Numbered from the stretch's first letter, positions 35,173-44,389 are shown. The stretch: DNA of 64,000 nt from Chryseobacterium arthrosphaerae (GCF_001684965.1 NZ_MAYG01000001.1:806001-870000), one strand, 5' to 3'. Translations and numbers: made by a program. The notes: a model not told the origin generated them from the letters alone.

Positions 35173-35718
35173 ATGGAGCCTCAGAAAAAACCGGTAATTT
35201 ATACCATTGGACATTCCAATCGTTCTTTGGAAGAATTTTTAAAAATGCTGACGTCGTTTCATATTGAAATCCTTGCAGATGTAAGGAGGTTTGCAGGCTC
35301 AAAACGATACCCCTGGTTCAGTAAAGAAAACCTTGAAAAAGTACTGCCGGAAAATAATATTGAATATATTCATCTTGAAGAGCTGGGCGGGCGGAGAAAA
35401 GTACAGCCCGATTCTGTCAACAGCCGTTGGAAAAATGAATCCTTTCGCGGATATGCGGATTATATGCAAACCCCTGAATTTATCAAAGCCGTTGAAAAAC
35501 TCGAGGGTATCGCCATGAAAAAAACAACAGCTTTTATGTGTTCAGAAGCAGTGTGGTGGAGCTGCCACAGATCTATGATCTCCGATGATCTGAAAGCAAA
35601 AGGATGGAAGGTAGAACATATCATGAACATCAATAAAGCGGAAGAACATCCTTATACAGCACCTGCAAGAATACGGGACGGAAATGTCTTTTACTCCGAT
35701 GAAAGTTTATTTGACTGA
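35173..35718 (+). CDS. DUF488 domain protein
   Basis: 181 residues, cytoplasmic. TIGHSNRSLEEFLKML and DVRRFAGSKRYPWFSKE at the N-terminus, plus CSEAVWWSCHRSMISDDL further on, are the DUF488 pattern. The conserved cysteines and the Cys-His pair suggest a metal or thiol role, but no activity is known. A hairpin ATGAAAATC/GATTTTCAT (35753-35773) behind it may be a terminator. Confidence 0.88.
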   Translation: MEPQKKPVIYTIGHSNRSLEEFLKMLTSFHIEILADVRRFAGSKRYPWFSKENLEKVLPENNIEYIHLEELGGRRKVQPDSVNSRWKNESFRGYADYMQTPEFIKAVEKLEGIAMKKTTAFMCSEAVWWSCHRSMISDDLKAKGWKVEHIMNINKAEEHPYTAPARIRDGNVFYSDESLFD

Positions 35719-35916
35719 TGTATTCTTTTAACTAACCAAGCCCGTTTAAACAATGAAAATCTTTGATTTTCATCTTATGTGTTCTACTCAACAGCATTAT
35801 ATTAAACTTCTAAAGTAAATTCAGGTGTCCAAAACAAAAACTTTTGTGCCTTTTGTGGTTCACTTAGCGTATCATCATAGAAATCATTAGAGTCAGTAGC
35901 TTAAAATCTAGAAATT

Positions 35917-36126
35917 ATGAAACCAAAATTCAAAAGAGGGGACAAGGTAAGCTGGAATTCCGAAGCAGGAAGGGTTTCCGGAACCATTATTAAAATCCAT
36001 ACCAGAGATTTTGATTATAAAGGCTATACTCATCATGCGAGTGAAGACAGTCCGCAATATGAAATCAAAAGTGATAAATCAGCTCATATCGCTGTCCATA
36101 AAGAATCTGCCCTTACGAAGATTTAA
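35917..36126 (+). CDS. Hypervirulence-associated (DUF2945) TUDOR-like protein
   Basis: 69 residues. FKRGDKVSWNSEAGRVSGTI and IHTRDFDYKGYTHHASEDSP match DUF2945, a small TUDOR-like beta-barrel domain found in bacteria and fungi, once named hypervirulence-associated. The last ~20 codons (IKSDKSAHIAVHKESALTKI) recur in the tandem repeats downstream with different residues. Single gene at the end of the plus-strand block. Confidence 0.85.
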   Translation: MKPKFKRGDKVSWNSEAGRVSGTIIKIHTRDFDYKGYTHHASEDSPQYEIKSDKSAHIAVHKESALTKI

Positions 36127-37099
36127 AAGAAAGATGTTTGCAGTATCTTTTTTAACGGAGTGTTCGCAAAGATTTTAAAAAAAAGATTTTATTCGTTCGC
36201 AAAGGCGTTCTACTCAGCAAACGTGTAGTAAGTACTTAGCTGAATGAAATGCCCTTGCGAACGAAAAATATTCCGTCTGTTTTGTTCGGTCCTTTGCGAT
36301 TCCTGGCGTTAAAAATTAAAAAAATCAAAAGTGATAAATCAGATTATATTGTTGCCCCTAAAGAATCTGTTCTTACGAAGATTTAAAATAAAGATGTTTG
36401 CAGTATCTTTTTTAACGGAGTGTTCGCAAAGATTTTAAAAAAAAAAGATTTTATTCGTTCGCAAAGGCGTTCTACTCAGCAAACGTGTAGTAAGTACTTA
36501 GCTGAATGAAATGCCCTTGCGAACGAACAATATTCAGTCTGTTTTGTTCGGTCCTTTGCGATTCGTGGCGTTAAAAATTTTAAATCAGTTCATATCGCTG
36601 CCCATAAAGAATCTGCCCTTACGAAGATTTAAATGTAAGATGTTTGCAATATCTTTTTTAACGGAGTGTTCACAACGATTTTAAAAAAAAAGATTTTATT
36701 CGTTCGCAAAGGCGTTCTACTCAGCAAACGTGTAGTACGTACTTAGCTGAATGAAATGCCCTTGCGAACGAAAAATATTCCGTCTGTTTTGTTCGGCCCT
36801 TTGCGATTCCTGGCGTTAAAAATTAAAAAAATCAAAAGTGATAAATCAGATTATATTGTTGCCCATAAAAAATCTGCCTTTATGAAGATTTAAAATAAAG
36901 ATGTTTGCAATATCTCTTTTAACGGGGCGTTCGCAAAGATTTTAAAAAAAAAGATTTTATTCGTTCGCAAAGGCGTTCTACTCAGCAAATGTGTAGTAAG
37001 TACTTAGCTGAATGAAATGCCCTTGCGAACGAAAAATATTCCGTTTGTTCTGTAGGACCTTTGCGATTCCTGGCGTTAAAAATTAAAAAAATCAAAAAC
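36064..37099. repeat. Four tandem ~260-bp repeats holding a gene's 3' end and a large hairpin
   Basis: The unit starts at the last codons of the DUF2945 gene. Copies begin near 36064, 36324, about 36575 (shortened by ~14 bp) and 36831, and a partial start follows at 37091. Each full unit carries about 20 codons of the gene tail ending in TAA, then a noncoding element with A-rich tracts and an imperfect hairpin. The hairpin arms are TTCGTTCGCAAAGGC and GCCCTTGCGAACGAA, at 36192/36251, 36454/36513, 36699/36758 and 36960/37019. Identity between copies is high, so the array is young or homogenised. Confidence 0.92.
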
Positions 37100-37108
37100 T
37101 GACTTATT

Positions 37109-38164
37109 TCAAGTACCGGGAGTTCTTTCCTGTATTCCACTGATTCCATTTTTTAAAGAAAACAGCTCCTTTTCAGGGAAAACCTTTTTTATTGTTCTGG
37201 CAGCTTCCATGCTTCGTCTTCCGGACTGACAATAAAAGACTACAGGCTTTGAAGCAGAAGAGATCAGAGGAATGTGATCCTGCAACCTGTTCAATGGAAT
37301 ATTTTTTCCTCCGATATTGAATTTCTGATGTTCTTCTTCAGTGCGTACATCTATGATTTCAAAATTGCTCTTTTCCTGTAAAAACTGCTCAAGACCAATT
37401 ACCTGAATTGTCTGGGGAAGCTCTGTAACCTGAACAGAAGTTTTCTTGAGCTTAATGATCTGTGTTTTGCCACTCATGACATTCATCATCCATAATTTTC
37501 CGGCTAAAGTATCCTCTGAACGGGTGATGTATTTTATCGCTTCATTGGCCTGCATACAGCCTGTTATTCCGGCGAGTGTAGGAATTACACCCCCTTCTCT
37601 GCAATTAGGAACCTGGGATTCTTCTGCATTAGGGAAAACATCACGATAATGAGGAGAGTAGCTGCCGTCTTTCTGTAAAACATTCCAGATGCTTACCTGA
37701 CCTTCATGCTGATAAATGGCTCCGTACACCAAAGGCTTTCCAGCCAGAACACAGGCATCATTCAGCAGGCATTTGGTTTCAAAATTATCAGTTCCTTCAA
37801 TGATCAGATCAAACTCTGATATCAGATCCATAACATTGGATGAGGTAATCCGTAATCTGTAAGGAATAACGGAAACAGAAGGATTCTGCTGTTGTAGTTT
37901 TTGGGCTGCAATATCCACTTTGTAGCTTCCGATATCATCAGGTGTGTATAAAATCTGACGGTGCAGATTGCTGAGAGAAACAATATCATCATCTGCAATA
38001 CCAATAGTTCCCACACCGGAAGAAGCAAGATATTGTGCTGATGGACAGCCGAGACCTCCCATGCCGACGATGAGGATCCTTGCACTCTGAAGTAATTCCT
38101 GGGAAGCAATACCAAATCCGGGTAAAGCCATCTGACACTGATAGCGTTCAAATGAAGCACTCAT
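37109..38164 (-). CDS. moeB: MoeB/ThiF family adenylyltransferase with C-terminal rhodanese
   Basis: 351 residues. The N-terminal E1-like domain has GMGGLGCPSAQYL as its ATP loop and EGTDNFETKCLLNDAC near the middle, with VPNCREGG and CMQANEAIK supplying zinc-type cysteines. The last ~100 residues form a rhodanese domain (IIDVRTEEEHQKFNIGG, YCQSGRRSMEAA with the active Cys). It would activate the MoaD carboxyl terminus and load sulfur. The fusion lets one protein do both steps. It is at the convergent end of the minus-strand Moco block. Confidence 0.92.
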   Translation of the reverse strand: MSASFERYQCQMALPGFGIASQELLQSARILIVGMGGLGCPSAQYLASSGVGTIGIADDDIVSLSNLHRQILYTPDDIGSYKVDIAAQKLQQQNPSVSVIPYRLRITSSNVMDLISEFDLIIEGTDNFETKCLLNDACVLAGKPLVYGAIYQHEGQVSIWNVLQKDGSYSPHYRDVFPNAEESQVPNCREGGVIPTLAGITGCMQANEAIKYITRSEDTLAGKLWMMNVMSGKTQIIKLKKTSVQVTELPQTIQVIGLEQFLQEKSNFEIIDVRTEEEHQKFNIGGKNIPLNRLQDHIPLISSASKPVVFYCQSGRRSMEAARTIKKVFPEKELFSLKNGISGIQERTPGT

Positions 38165-38247
38165 AATTGTTCCTGTTTTTAGTAATACGTTGTAAGTGTA
38201 TATTCTTTCTGATTTTCAAATATCACTTTTAATTTCGTTATCTCAAT

Positions 38248-38727
38248 GATTATATATCTTTCCCGCAGATTCCAAGGATCACACAGATTTTCCACAAACA
38301 TCTGCATGATCAGCAAAATCAGCGAGCAAAAAAACTATCAATATACAGCATTCAGTTTTATCGCAGATAAAATCCTTGCGCCTTAAAAATACGACAAACT
38401 TACTCACTTAGCGCCTTTGTGTTTACCAATACGATCTACAGAATAGTATTTTTTGGAGATTGTTTCGTCATTTGTTCACAGTATTTATGATTTGTGAAGA
38501 TTAATATTTTCTCGCAGATCACACGGATTACGCAGATTTTCTAGAACTATCCACGTGATCAGCAAAATCAGCGAGCAAGAAAACCATCAATATACAGCAT
38601 TCAATTTTATCACAGATAAAATCCTTGCGCTTTAAAATACGACAAACTCACTCACTAACGCCTTTACATTTACCAATACGATCTACAGAATAGTATTTTT
38701 TGGAGACTGTTTCGTCATTTCGTTCCT
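38248..38727. repeat. Two tandem ~247-bp degenerate repeats
   Basis: Two diverged copies of a ~247-bp unit lie between moeB and mobA. Each contains a CGCAGAT-rich head (38262-38330 and 38513-38580), ATCAGCAAAATCAGCGAGCA, CAATACGATCTACAGAATAG (starting near 38433 and 38680) and a TTTTGGAGA(t/c)TGTTTCGTCATTT tail. They do not look coding. Confidence 0.85.
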
Positions 38728-38748
38728 CACAGTGATTTATTGGTAAGG

Positions 38749-39354
38749 TCACTTTTTCATGATTTGTTTTGCTTTTTCCGCATCCTCAGGTGTATTCACA
38801 TTCATTAAAGCATCCGGATTTTCCGGTTTTAAAATAAGCGTATCACTATTGATCAATACTTTCCTGGGACATGTATTTCCCATTCCCAGAAAATGGAGTA
38901 ACAAAGGATAGCTTTTAGGCTCCCAGATCGTAATCAAAGGCTCCGGCAGCCCATCAAAAGGACTTTCATATGTTGTCGCTGCCTTTTCAGGATCCCGGGA
39001 CCGGAGTAAAAACTCCAAAGATTTCGGATCCAGCAGAGGAAGATCACAGGCCACAACAAGCCATGCTGTATCTCTCCGGGAGCGCAACGCAGAAAGAATC
39101 CCGCCGAATGGGCCCATATTCAGAAATGTATCCGTAAGGGCTTTGTAGCCGGGATCAAAATTTTCCAGCTGATCCTGTCTGCAGGAGATAAAAACCTCCT
39201 CACAAAACGGAGCGATAAGATCGGCGGCAAAATAGCGCTGCTCCTTTCCATGCCAGTGAAGAAGATCTTTAGCCTTTCCCATTCTCACACTTTTTCCACC
39301 GGCGAGAACAAGACCGTTAACGGGAGGAATTGTATTATGTTCTTTTGAAATCAT
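38749..39354 (-). CDS. mobA: Molybdenum cofactor guanylyltransferase MobA
   Basis: 201 residues. LAGGKSVRMGKAKDLL at 17-32 is the LAGGxSxRMGxxK nucleotide-binding motif, followed by a GT-A-like fold. MobA attaches GMP from GTP to Mo-molybdopterin to form MGD, which the YdeP/FdhF-like enzyme needs. Its 5' end overlaps moaC by 20 bp, showing translational coupling. Confidence 0.94.
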   Translation of the reverse strand: MISKEHNTIPPVNGLVLAGGKSVRMGKAKDLLHWHGKEQRYFAADLIAPFCEEVFISCRQDQLENFDPGYKALTDTFLNMGPFGGILSALRSRRDTAWLVVACDLPLLDPKSLEFLLRSRDPEKAATTYESPFDGLPEPLITIWEPKSYPLLLHFLGMGNTCPRKVLINSDTLILKPENPDALMNVNTPEDAEKAKQIMKK

Positions 39355-39811
39355 TTTTTCCGCCTGATTTTTCTATTAATTTAATTTCTTTGATGACAAT
39401 ATCATGGCTCAATGCTTTGCACATATCATAAATGGTGAGCGCTGCAACGGAGGCTCCGGTGAGGGCTTCCATTTCCACTCCGGTTTTGGCCTCTATGCTT
39501 GCGGTGCATTCAATTACAATTTCATTGTTGTCATTCAGTTTTATGTGGAGGTTACAATTGTCAAGGCCGATCGGATGGCAAAGAGGAATAAGTTCACTCG
39601 TCTTTTTGGCGCCCATTATTCCGGCAATGATGGCAATCTGAAATACTGAGCCTTTTTTTGTTTGAAAATCATCCTGCTGTAAGGCATGTAAAACAGCCTC
39701 TGGCAACGAAATGACAGCCTGGGCAACAGCTTTTCTGCTGGTGATTTTCTTGCCGCCAACATCTACAATTGCAGGTTGGCCGTCTTTATCGAGGTGAGTA
39801 AATTCTGACAT
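39335..39811 (-). CDS. moaC: Cyclic pyranopterin monophosphate synthase MoaC
   Basis: 158 residues. CHPIGLDNCNLHIKLNDNNEI and TGVEMEALTGASVAALTIYDMCKALS are the active-site regions of MoaC. It converts the MoaA product into cPMP. It lies between moeA and mobA on the minus strand, overlapping mobA by 20 bp. Confidence 0.95.
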   Translation of the reverse strand: MSEFTHLDKDGQPAIVDVGGKKITSRKAVAQAVISLPEAVLHALQQDDFQTKKGSVFQIAIIAGIMGAKKTSELIPLCHPIGLDNCNLHIKLNDNNEIVIECTASIEAKTGVEMEALTGASVAALTIYDMCKALSHDIVIKEIKLIEKSGGKNDFKRT

Positions 39812-39907
39812 GTTTTATTTTATCTATCTTGCTGTGAAGCTCATTGTAAGCTGCATATTGATATGTTTTTTATCTGTAATAATAAATTGTTTTGAAATCT
39901 CCGGTTT

Positions 39908-41113
39908 TTACTGGTCATTATATTTCCATATTTTATAAACTTCCCCTTTCCTGAAAATCTCCTTTTCCAGCGGAAGTTCCATAAAAGCATCCGTATCGGC
40001 AAGATGGGAAAAGTCTCCGGATCCGTTGGTTTCAACCGATTCAGCCGTAAGCTGTCCCGCCTGATTGACAGAAAGCTTTACCTGTACAAAATACTGCAGG
40101 GGAAAACTTACCTGCATATCATTCTGCAAAACTGCATACTGAGGTGAGCTTCCGGATAGTCCCAAAGATCTTTCCAGCCAGGGAATAAAATACCTGTGCA
40201 GACACATAAAGACGGATACAGGATTGCCCGGAAATGCAAAAACAAGCTTTTGGTCTTTATTTTTTCCAAACCAGAAAGGCTTGCCCGGTCTTTGTTTGAT
40301 TTTATGAAAGAGCTTTTCTATTCCGAGTTCTTCACAAACCTCCGGCAGATAATCGAATTTTCCCATAGATACACCGCCACTCATCAGGAGTATATCATAG
40401 GTTCGGATACAGCGGGAGAGCTCATTTCTGATCTCCTCATAATCATCCTGAAGGTGAAGGATATCCGCTTCAATATTGTATTTCTTTATCACCGACTGTA
40501 TGGTAATTCCGTTGGAACGTCTCAATTGATAATGATTGGGAACAGATTCTGCGCTTACCATTTCATCTCCGGTAGAGATGATGATGATCTTAGGCAGCTT
40601 TTTTACAGAAACAGAAGTTTTTCCAATAGAAGAAAGGATTCCCATGATGACAGGAGTGATCACCTGATCAGCTTTTACCAGTACTTCACCTGCTTTTTTA
40701 TCCCTGCCTTTCAGATGGATATTCTGACCTTTCTTGATATCAGCGTTTATTGCAGCGCTTCCGTTATGTATTGTTATATCCTCATACCGGATGACAGTGT
40801 CCATCGAATGGTCTAAGGCTGCGCCTGTCATGATTTCTATGCATTCAGTTTCTGAATCTACAGAGAGGGGTGGCTCTCCGGCAGACTGTATGGCTTTAAT
40901 GCCAAATGAACGGACTCCTTTTTCATAAGCTTCATAGCGGATGGCAATTCCGTCTACGGTAGGTCTGTCAAAAGGAGGTAAATCCCGGTCTGCTGTGAGA
41001 TCCTCTGCCAGAATTCTTCCTGATGCATGGAGATAAGAAATAGTCTCTGTTCCAAAGTCCTGACTCTGGGAAAGTATAATATCTTCTGCCTGTTGTACGG
41101 TGATCATTTCCAT
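39908..41113 (-). CDS. moeA: Molybdopterin molybdotransferase MoeA
   Basis: 401 residues, full length. It shows PPFDRPTVDG at the N-terminus, STGDEMVSAESV, MSGGVSMGKFDYL, KPFWFGKNKDQKLVFAFPGNPVS, the usual conserved blocks. It inserts molybdate into adenylated molybdopterin. The gene begins 2 bp after the moaA stop. A mog-type MogA gene is not in the window. Confidence 0.95.
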   Translation of the reverse strand: MEMITVQQAEDIILSQSQDFGTETISYLHASGRILAEDLTADRDLPPFDRPTVDGIAIRYEAYEKGVRSFGIKAIQSAGEPPLSVDSETECIEIMTGAALDHSMDTVIRYEDITIHNGSAAINADIKKGQNIHLKGRDKKAGEVLVKADQVITPVIMGILSSIGKTSVSVKKLPKIIIISTGDEMVSAESVPNHYQLRRSNGITIQSVIKKYNIEADILHLQDDYEEIRNELSRCIRTYDILLMSGGVSMGKFDYLPEVCEELGIEKLFHKIKQRPGKPFWFGKNKDQKLVFAFPGNPVSVFMCLHRYFIPWLERSLGLSGSSPQYAVLQNDMQVSFPLQYFVQVKLSVNQAGQLTAESVETNGSGDFSHLADTDAFMELPLEKEIFRKGEVYKIWKYNDQ

Positions 41114-41115
41114 AG

Positions 41116-42105
41116 TTATCCTCCTATTGTAGCCATCGACTGGTGAATGGATCGGGCAGTGGTGTCCTGCTTCTCAGCTTCCCATCCGTCTTTGGGTTTA
41201 TGGTGTATACTGTTGATAATTATATTTTTAAGGTCTTCGTCAGTAGCTCCGGAGCGGATTTTTTCTTTTAAATTTATGCCGCCGCCTTCATACAGGCAGG
41301 TTCTCAATATACCGGCGGGAGTGATGCGTATCCTGTTGCAGTCTCCGCAGAATGACCGGGTATAGGCCGCAATGATGCCGATATCTCCTGCAAAACCTGG
41401 TATTTTATAGTTGTATGATGTAGAACTTTTCGGATCTTCCGCCTTCTCTATATCGGGAAAATAGGTTTTGATATAACGATAGATCTGTGGATAATTCCAT
41501 TTCGGGACCATATCAGCGGTGTTATTTCCGTTGAAAGGCATTTCCTCAATGAAGCGTACATCCACCGGAAGATCTTTTGCGAGCTGAACCAGAGGAATGA
41601 TATCTTCTGTGTTCTGATTTTCCATCACTACGGTGTTGATCTTTACCCTGATATCATGCTCCAGCAGGCTTTCCAGTGTTTTCATCACTTTATCAAAGCT
41701 TCTCCGGCGGGTGATTCTGAAGAAGCGTTCTTCATCCAGTGTATCAAGGCTCAGATTAACGGATCTGATGCCAAATTCTTTAAGCTGAGGAATATACTGT
41801 TCCGTAAGGAGCCCGTTTGTCGTTATACTGAGATCAGACAGCCCCTTAAGATGGGATATCTTTTCAATAAGCCGGATGCAGTTTTTTCTTACAAAAGGTT
41901 CACCTCCTGTAATTCTGATTTTATCTACACCAAGTTCTGTAAATACGGAGCATATTCTGAGCATTTCCTCATCCGTCATCAGCTCATTCTGTTTGATCCA
42001 GGAAAGTCCGTTTTCCGGCATACAGTAGGTACATCGGAGATTGCACCGGTCTACAACAGCGAGTCTTAAATAATTGATATGTCTTCCGAATTTGTCTGTT
42101 AACAT
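41116..42105 (-). CDS. moaA: GTP 3',8-cyclase MoaA
   Basis: 329 residues. The radical-SAM motif CNLRCTYC gives Cys21, Cys25 and Cys28, and the C-terminal cluster is CGDCNRIRITPAGILRTC. The protein ends in the catalytic di-glycine, MATIGG. It makes 3',8-cyclo-7,8-dihydro-GTP from GTP, the first Moco step. It is the first gene of the minus-strand Moco operon behind a good promoter. Confidence 0.97.
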   Translation of the reverse strand: MLTDKFGRHINYLRLAVVDRCNLRCTYCMPENGLSWIKQNELMTDEEMLRICSVFTELGVDKIRITGGEPFVRKNCIRLIEKISHLKGLSDLSITTNGLLTEQYIPQLKEFGIRSVNLSLDTLDEERFFRITRRRSFDKVMKTLESLLEHDIRVKINTVVMENQNTEDIIPLVQLAKDLPVDVRFIEEMPFNGNNTADMVPKWNYPQIYRYIKTYFPDIEKAEDPKSSTSYNYKIPGFAGDIGIIAAYTRSFCGDCNRIRITPAGILRTCLYEGGGINLKEKIRSGATDEDLKNIIINSIHHKPKDGWEAEKQDTTARSIHQSMATIGG

Positions 42106-42128
42106 GTTTTTACGGGAAAAGCCTTATA

Positions 42129-42161
42129 CAAATATACGTATTGTTTACATGGTAAAGCAAA
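42129..42161 (-). promoter_or_regulatory. Promoter of the moaA-moeA-moaC-mobA operon
   Basis: On the minus strand TTTG lies at 42161-42158 and TATATTTG at 42136-42129, 21 bp apart, an exact -7 match. The transcript would begin near 42122, about 17 nt before moaA. Confidence 0.6.
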
Positions 42162-42337
42162 AATCCCGGTACTGAAAGTAATGAGTAAAAAGAGGTTTTT
42201 GTGTTTTATAAGTATCTTATTTTTAAATATATACAGGTTTTGTTTTTGTTTCCGTATACAGCTGTTCATTATTAATGGTATGAAAAGGTGACATTCTTCT
42301 CACGGTTTCTGATAGTTTCAAACAGATAAGAAGGATG
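42162..42337. other. Intergenic stretch between divergent moaA and AraC genes
   Basis: AT-rich, no gene or repeat recognised. Confidence 0.3.
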
Positions 42338-42345
42338 TATCTTTG
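42338..42345 (+). promoter_or_regulatory. -7 element for the AraC gene
   Basis: TATCTTTG matches TAnnTTTG exactly, with a weak TTTC near -33 at 42316. The ATG at 42448 would be preceded by a ~95-nt leader. Confidence 0.4.
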
Positions 42346-42447
42346 TACGCTTTAATGGGCATGATAATTTTGAGTAAGGAAAATAATGTATGGGTATTTT
42401 CATAAATTAGTAAGTGCATTTCAGTATTGTATTGAAAAAGAGAAGGT

Positions 42448-43308
42448 ATGATAATAGAAAAAGAATTGATCAATAAAGACTCGGTAGAGGAGGTATTTAA
42501 CAAAGGTATAGATGTTGTTTTTCAGGATGAGATCAGTGGGGAATCATTAAACTTTTTTCCTGAGAATTGCTTTACCATTATTTTACTGGATGAATGTGAC
42601 GGTGGAAAATGCATAACCGGTCTTAATAAATATGATCTGAAAGCGCAGCAGTTATTCATACACCTTCCCAAAAGAGAATACAGATGGGATCTTTCGCCGG
42701 CTACCAAAGGCCGCAGGCTTATCGTCAACGATGCTATTCTTAAAACATTTTCACCGACTCTTAAATTTACTTTCTCTTCCTACAGCAAATATGAAATGAT
42801 ACAGCCTGATGACGAAACGTATCACAGGTTCAGTCTTGAATTTAATGCGATCAGAAAGGAAATTGCTGCAGATGTCGTTTTTCCGGAACTGATCAATGCA
42901 AGGGTAAGGCTTCTGGCACTCATTATCAACCTGTGGGTAGAGCATGCTTATGGTAATAAAGCCCTGAGCACTCCGGATAATCTTGCTTTCCGCTTTCATA
43001 TGCTGGTAGACAAATACTACAAAACCCAGAAAAATGTAGCTTTCTATGCTGAAGAACTATGTATTACGCCTAATTATCTGGGAGTAATATGCAGAAAACA
43101 ATACAATATATCTCCACTCGAGTTCATAAAAGAAAGAATCATTCTTGAAGCCAAAAACTTACTTCACAGTTCAGATAAATCAATTAAAGAAATAGCTTTT
43201 GAGCTGGGCTTTCAGAACTTTTCCCACTTCTCATATCTATTCAGGATTAAAACAGGTTCCACACCGAAAAACTATCGCAAAAAGCTGGAAGAGACCCATA
43301 CCGATTAA
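42448..43308 (+). CDS. AraC family transcriptional regulator
   Basis: 286 residues. An N-terminal sensor-like region is followed by two HTH units at about 190-280 (VAFYAEELCITPNYLGVICR, then KSIKEIAFELGFQNFSHFSYLFR and GSTPKNYRK). It converges with the phzF-like gene, and the two stop codons overlap by 4 bp, so no terminator separates them. Confidence 0.88.
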   Translation: MIIEKELINKDSVEEVFNKGIDVVFQDEISGESLNFFPENCFTIILLDECDGGKCITGLNKYDLKAQQLFIHLPKREYRWDLSPATKGRRLIVNDAILKTFSPTLKFTFSSYSKYEMIQPDDETYHRFSLEFNAIRKEIAADVVFPELINARVRLLALIINLWVEHAYGNKALSTPDNLAFRFHMLVDKYYKTQKNVAFYAEELCITPNYLGVICRKQYNISPLEFIKERIILEAKNLLHSSDKSIKEIAFELGFQNFSHFSYLFRIKTGSTPKNYRKKLEETHTD

Positions 43309-44210
43309 ACAGATATAATCGTCCGGAATACACTTACCGCATTTCCTGTAATTCTTACTCTTTGGGGGATGCTGTTGGCAACGGTAACTTCTACCTTCAT
43401 TTCTCCCATCCGGTTGATGGTTTCACCCTGTCTTCCCGTAAATGTAAAAACACCATCAGATATATTGATGATTTGATTCTGAATGAGATAGCCGCCCAAT
43501 GGTCCGTTGGCATTTCCGGTAACAGGATCTTCCTGAATTCCGATCGCAGGGGCAAACATTCTGCCATAAGTAAGAATTTCTCTGTCGTCAGAATCAAAAG
43601 TAAATACGAAATAACCGTTACATTTGATTTCCCTGCTAAGATCTGCGAGTGCTGTAAAATCCGGAGACAGATTATTGAGCAGGTCCCTGCCTGTGATCCC
43701 GATCATTACTTTTGAATGGCCTGTAGAAGCAATCTGTACCGGGCATCTTTCGTCAAGTTCTTCCATTCCTAAGCCTAAAGCATGAACAATTTTTTGAGTT
43801 GTTGAAGAGTCAAAAACAGGATTCATACTAAAATCTCCCTGGGTCATGGTGATCTGATAATCATCGTCCTGGCGTATAATATCGATCGGTAAAATTCCTA
43901 CCTGGGTATGTATTCTTACGGTACAGGAATCCATCCGGTCTTCTATGGCTTTCGCATATAAAGCTCCAATGGTGGCATGTCCGCAGATCGGGACTTCTGT
44001 TGTTGGAGTAAAATACCGTATGGAATATTCATAATTATCACTGTCAGAGCCTTTTATAAAGGCTGTTTCTGAATTATTCAGTTCTCTGGCGATCAGCTGC
44101 ATTTCTTCATCAGTCAGATGTTCAGCATTCAGTACCACTCCGGCAGGATTTCCTTTAAATTTTTCTTTTGTAAAAGAATCAATCTGATGTACAATGATTT
44201 CCTTCATCAT
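43305..44210 (-). CDS. PhzF family isomerase-like protein
   Basis: 301 residues from the ATG at 44210 (a TTG three bases upstream is also in frame, and MKEIIV at 44207 is the third choice). It has the two-fold PhzF barrel: HQIDSFTKEKFKGNPAGVV near the N-terminus, RELNNSETAFI, RYFTPTTEVPICGHATIGA, and QEDPVTGNANGPLGGYL. Family members carry out isomerisations, as in phenazine synthesis, but most are of unknown substrate. Phenazine genes are absent here. Confidence 0.88.
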   Translation of the reverse strand: MMKEIIVHQIDSFTKEKFKGNPAGVVLNAEHLTDEEMQLIARELNNSETAFIKGSDSDNYEYSIRYFTPTTEVPICGHATIGALYAKAIEDRMDSCTVRIHTQVGILPIDIIRQDDDYQITMTQGDFSMNPVFDSSTTQKIVHALGLGMEELDERCPVQIASTGHSKVMIGITGRDLLNNLSPDFTALADLSREIKCNGYFVFTFDSDDREILTYGRMFAPAIGIQEDPVTGNANGPLGGYLIQNQIINISDGVFTFTGRQGETINRMGEMKVEVTVANSIPQRVRITGNAVSVFRTIISV

Positions 44211-44340
44211 CAATTATTAAACGTAAAGTAAATATAGTAATAAAAGGGAAACGGAAGATACTTGTCAATAGATTAGCTTCCGGAAATCAGAGTCAGGATG
44301 ACGTTGAGATTTGTATTTTATATTCACAGCTATTAAATCT

Positions 44341-44389
44341 TCCCGCAGATTTTGCAGATTTTTTACGAGGATCTGAAAAATCTGCGGGA
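44341..44389. repeat. Hairpin of the CGCAGAT repeat family
   Basis: TCCCGCAGATTTT (44341-44353) and AAAATCTGCGGGA (44377-44389) form a perfect 13-bp dyad with an internal GCAGATTTT copy. The same CGCAGAT wording recurs at 30793, 38262 and 38513. Confidence 0.7.

Noticed and set aside
36064..37099. CRISPR array
   Set aside because: The repeat unit is ~260 bp with no short unique spacers. It is a tandem duplication, and no cas genes are nearby.
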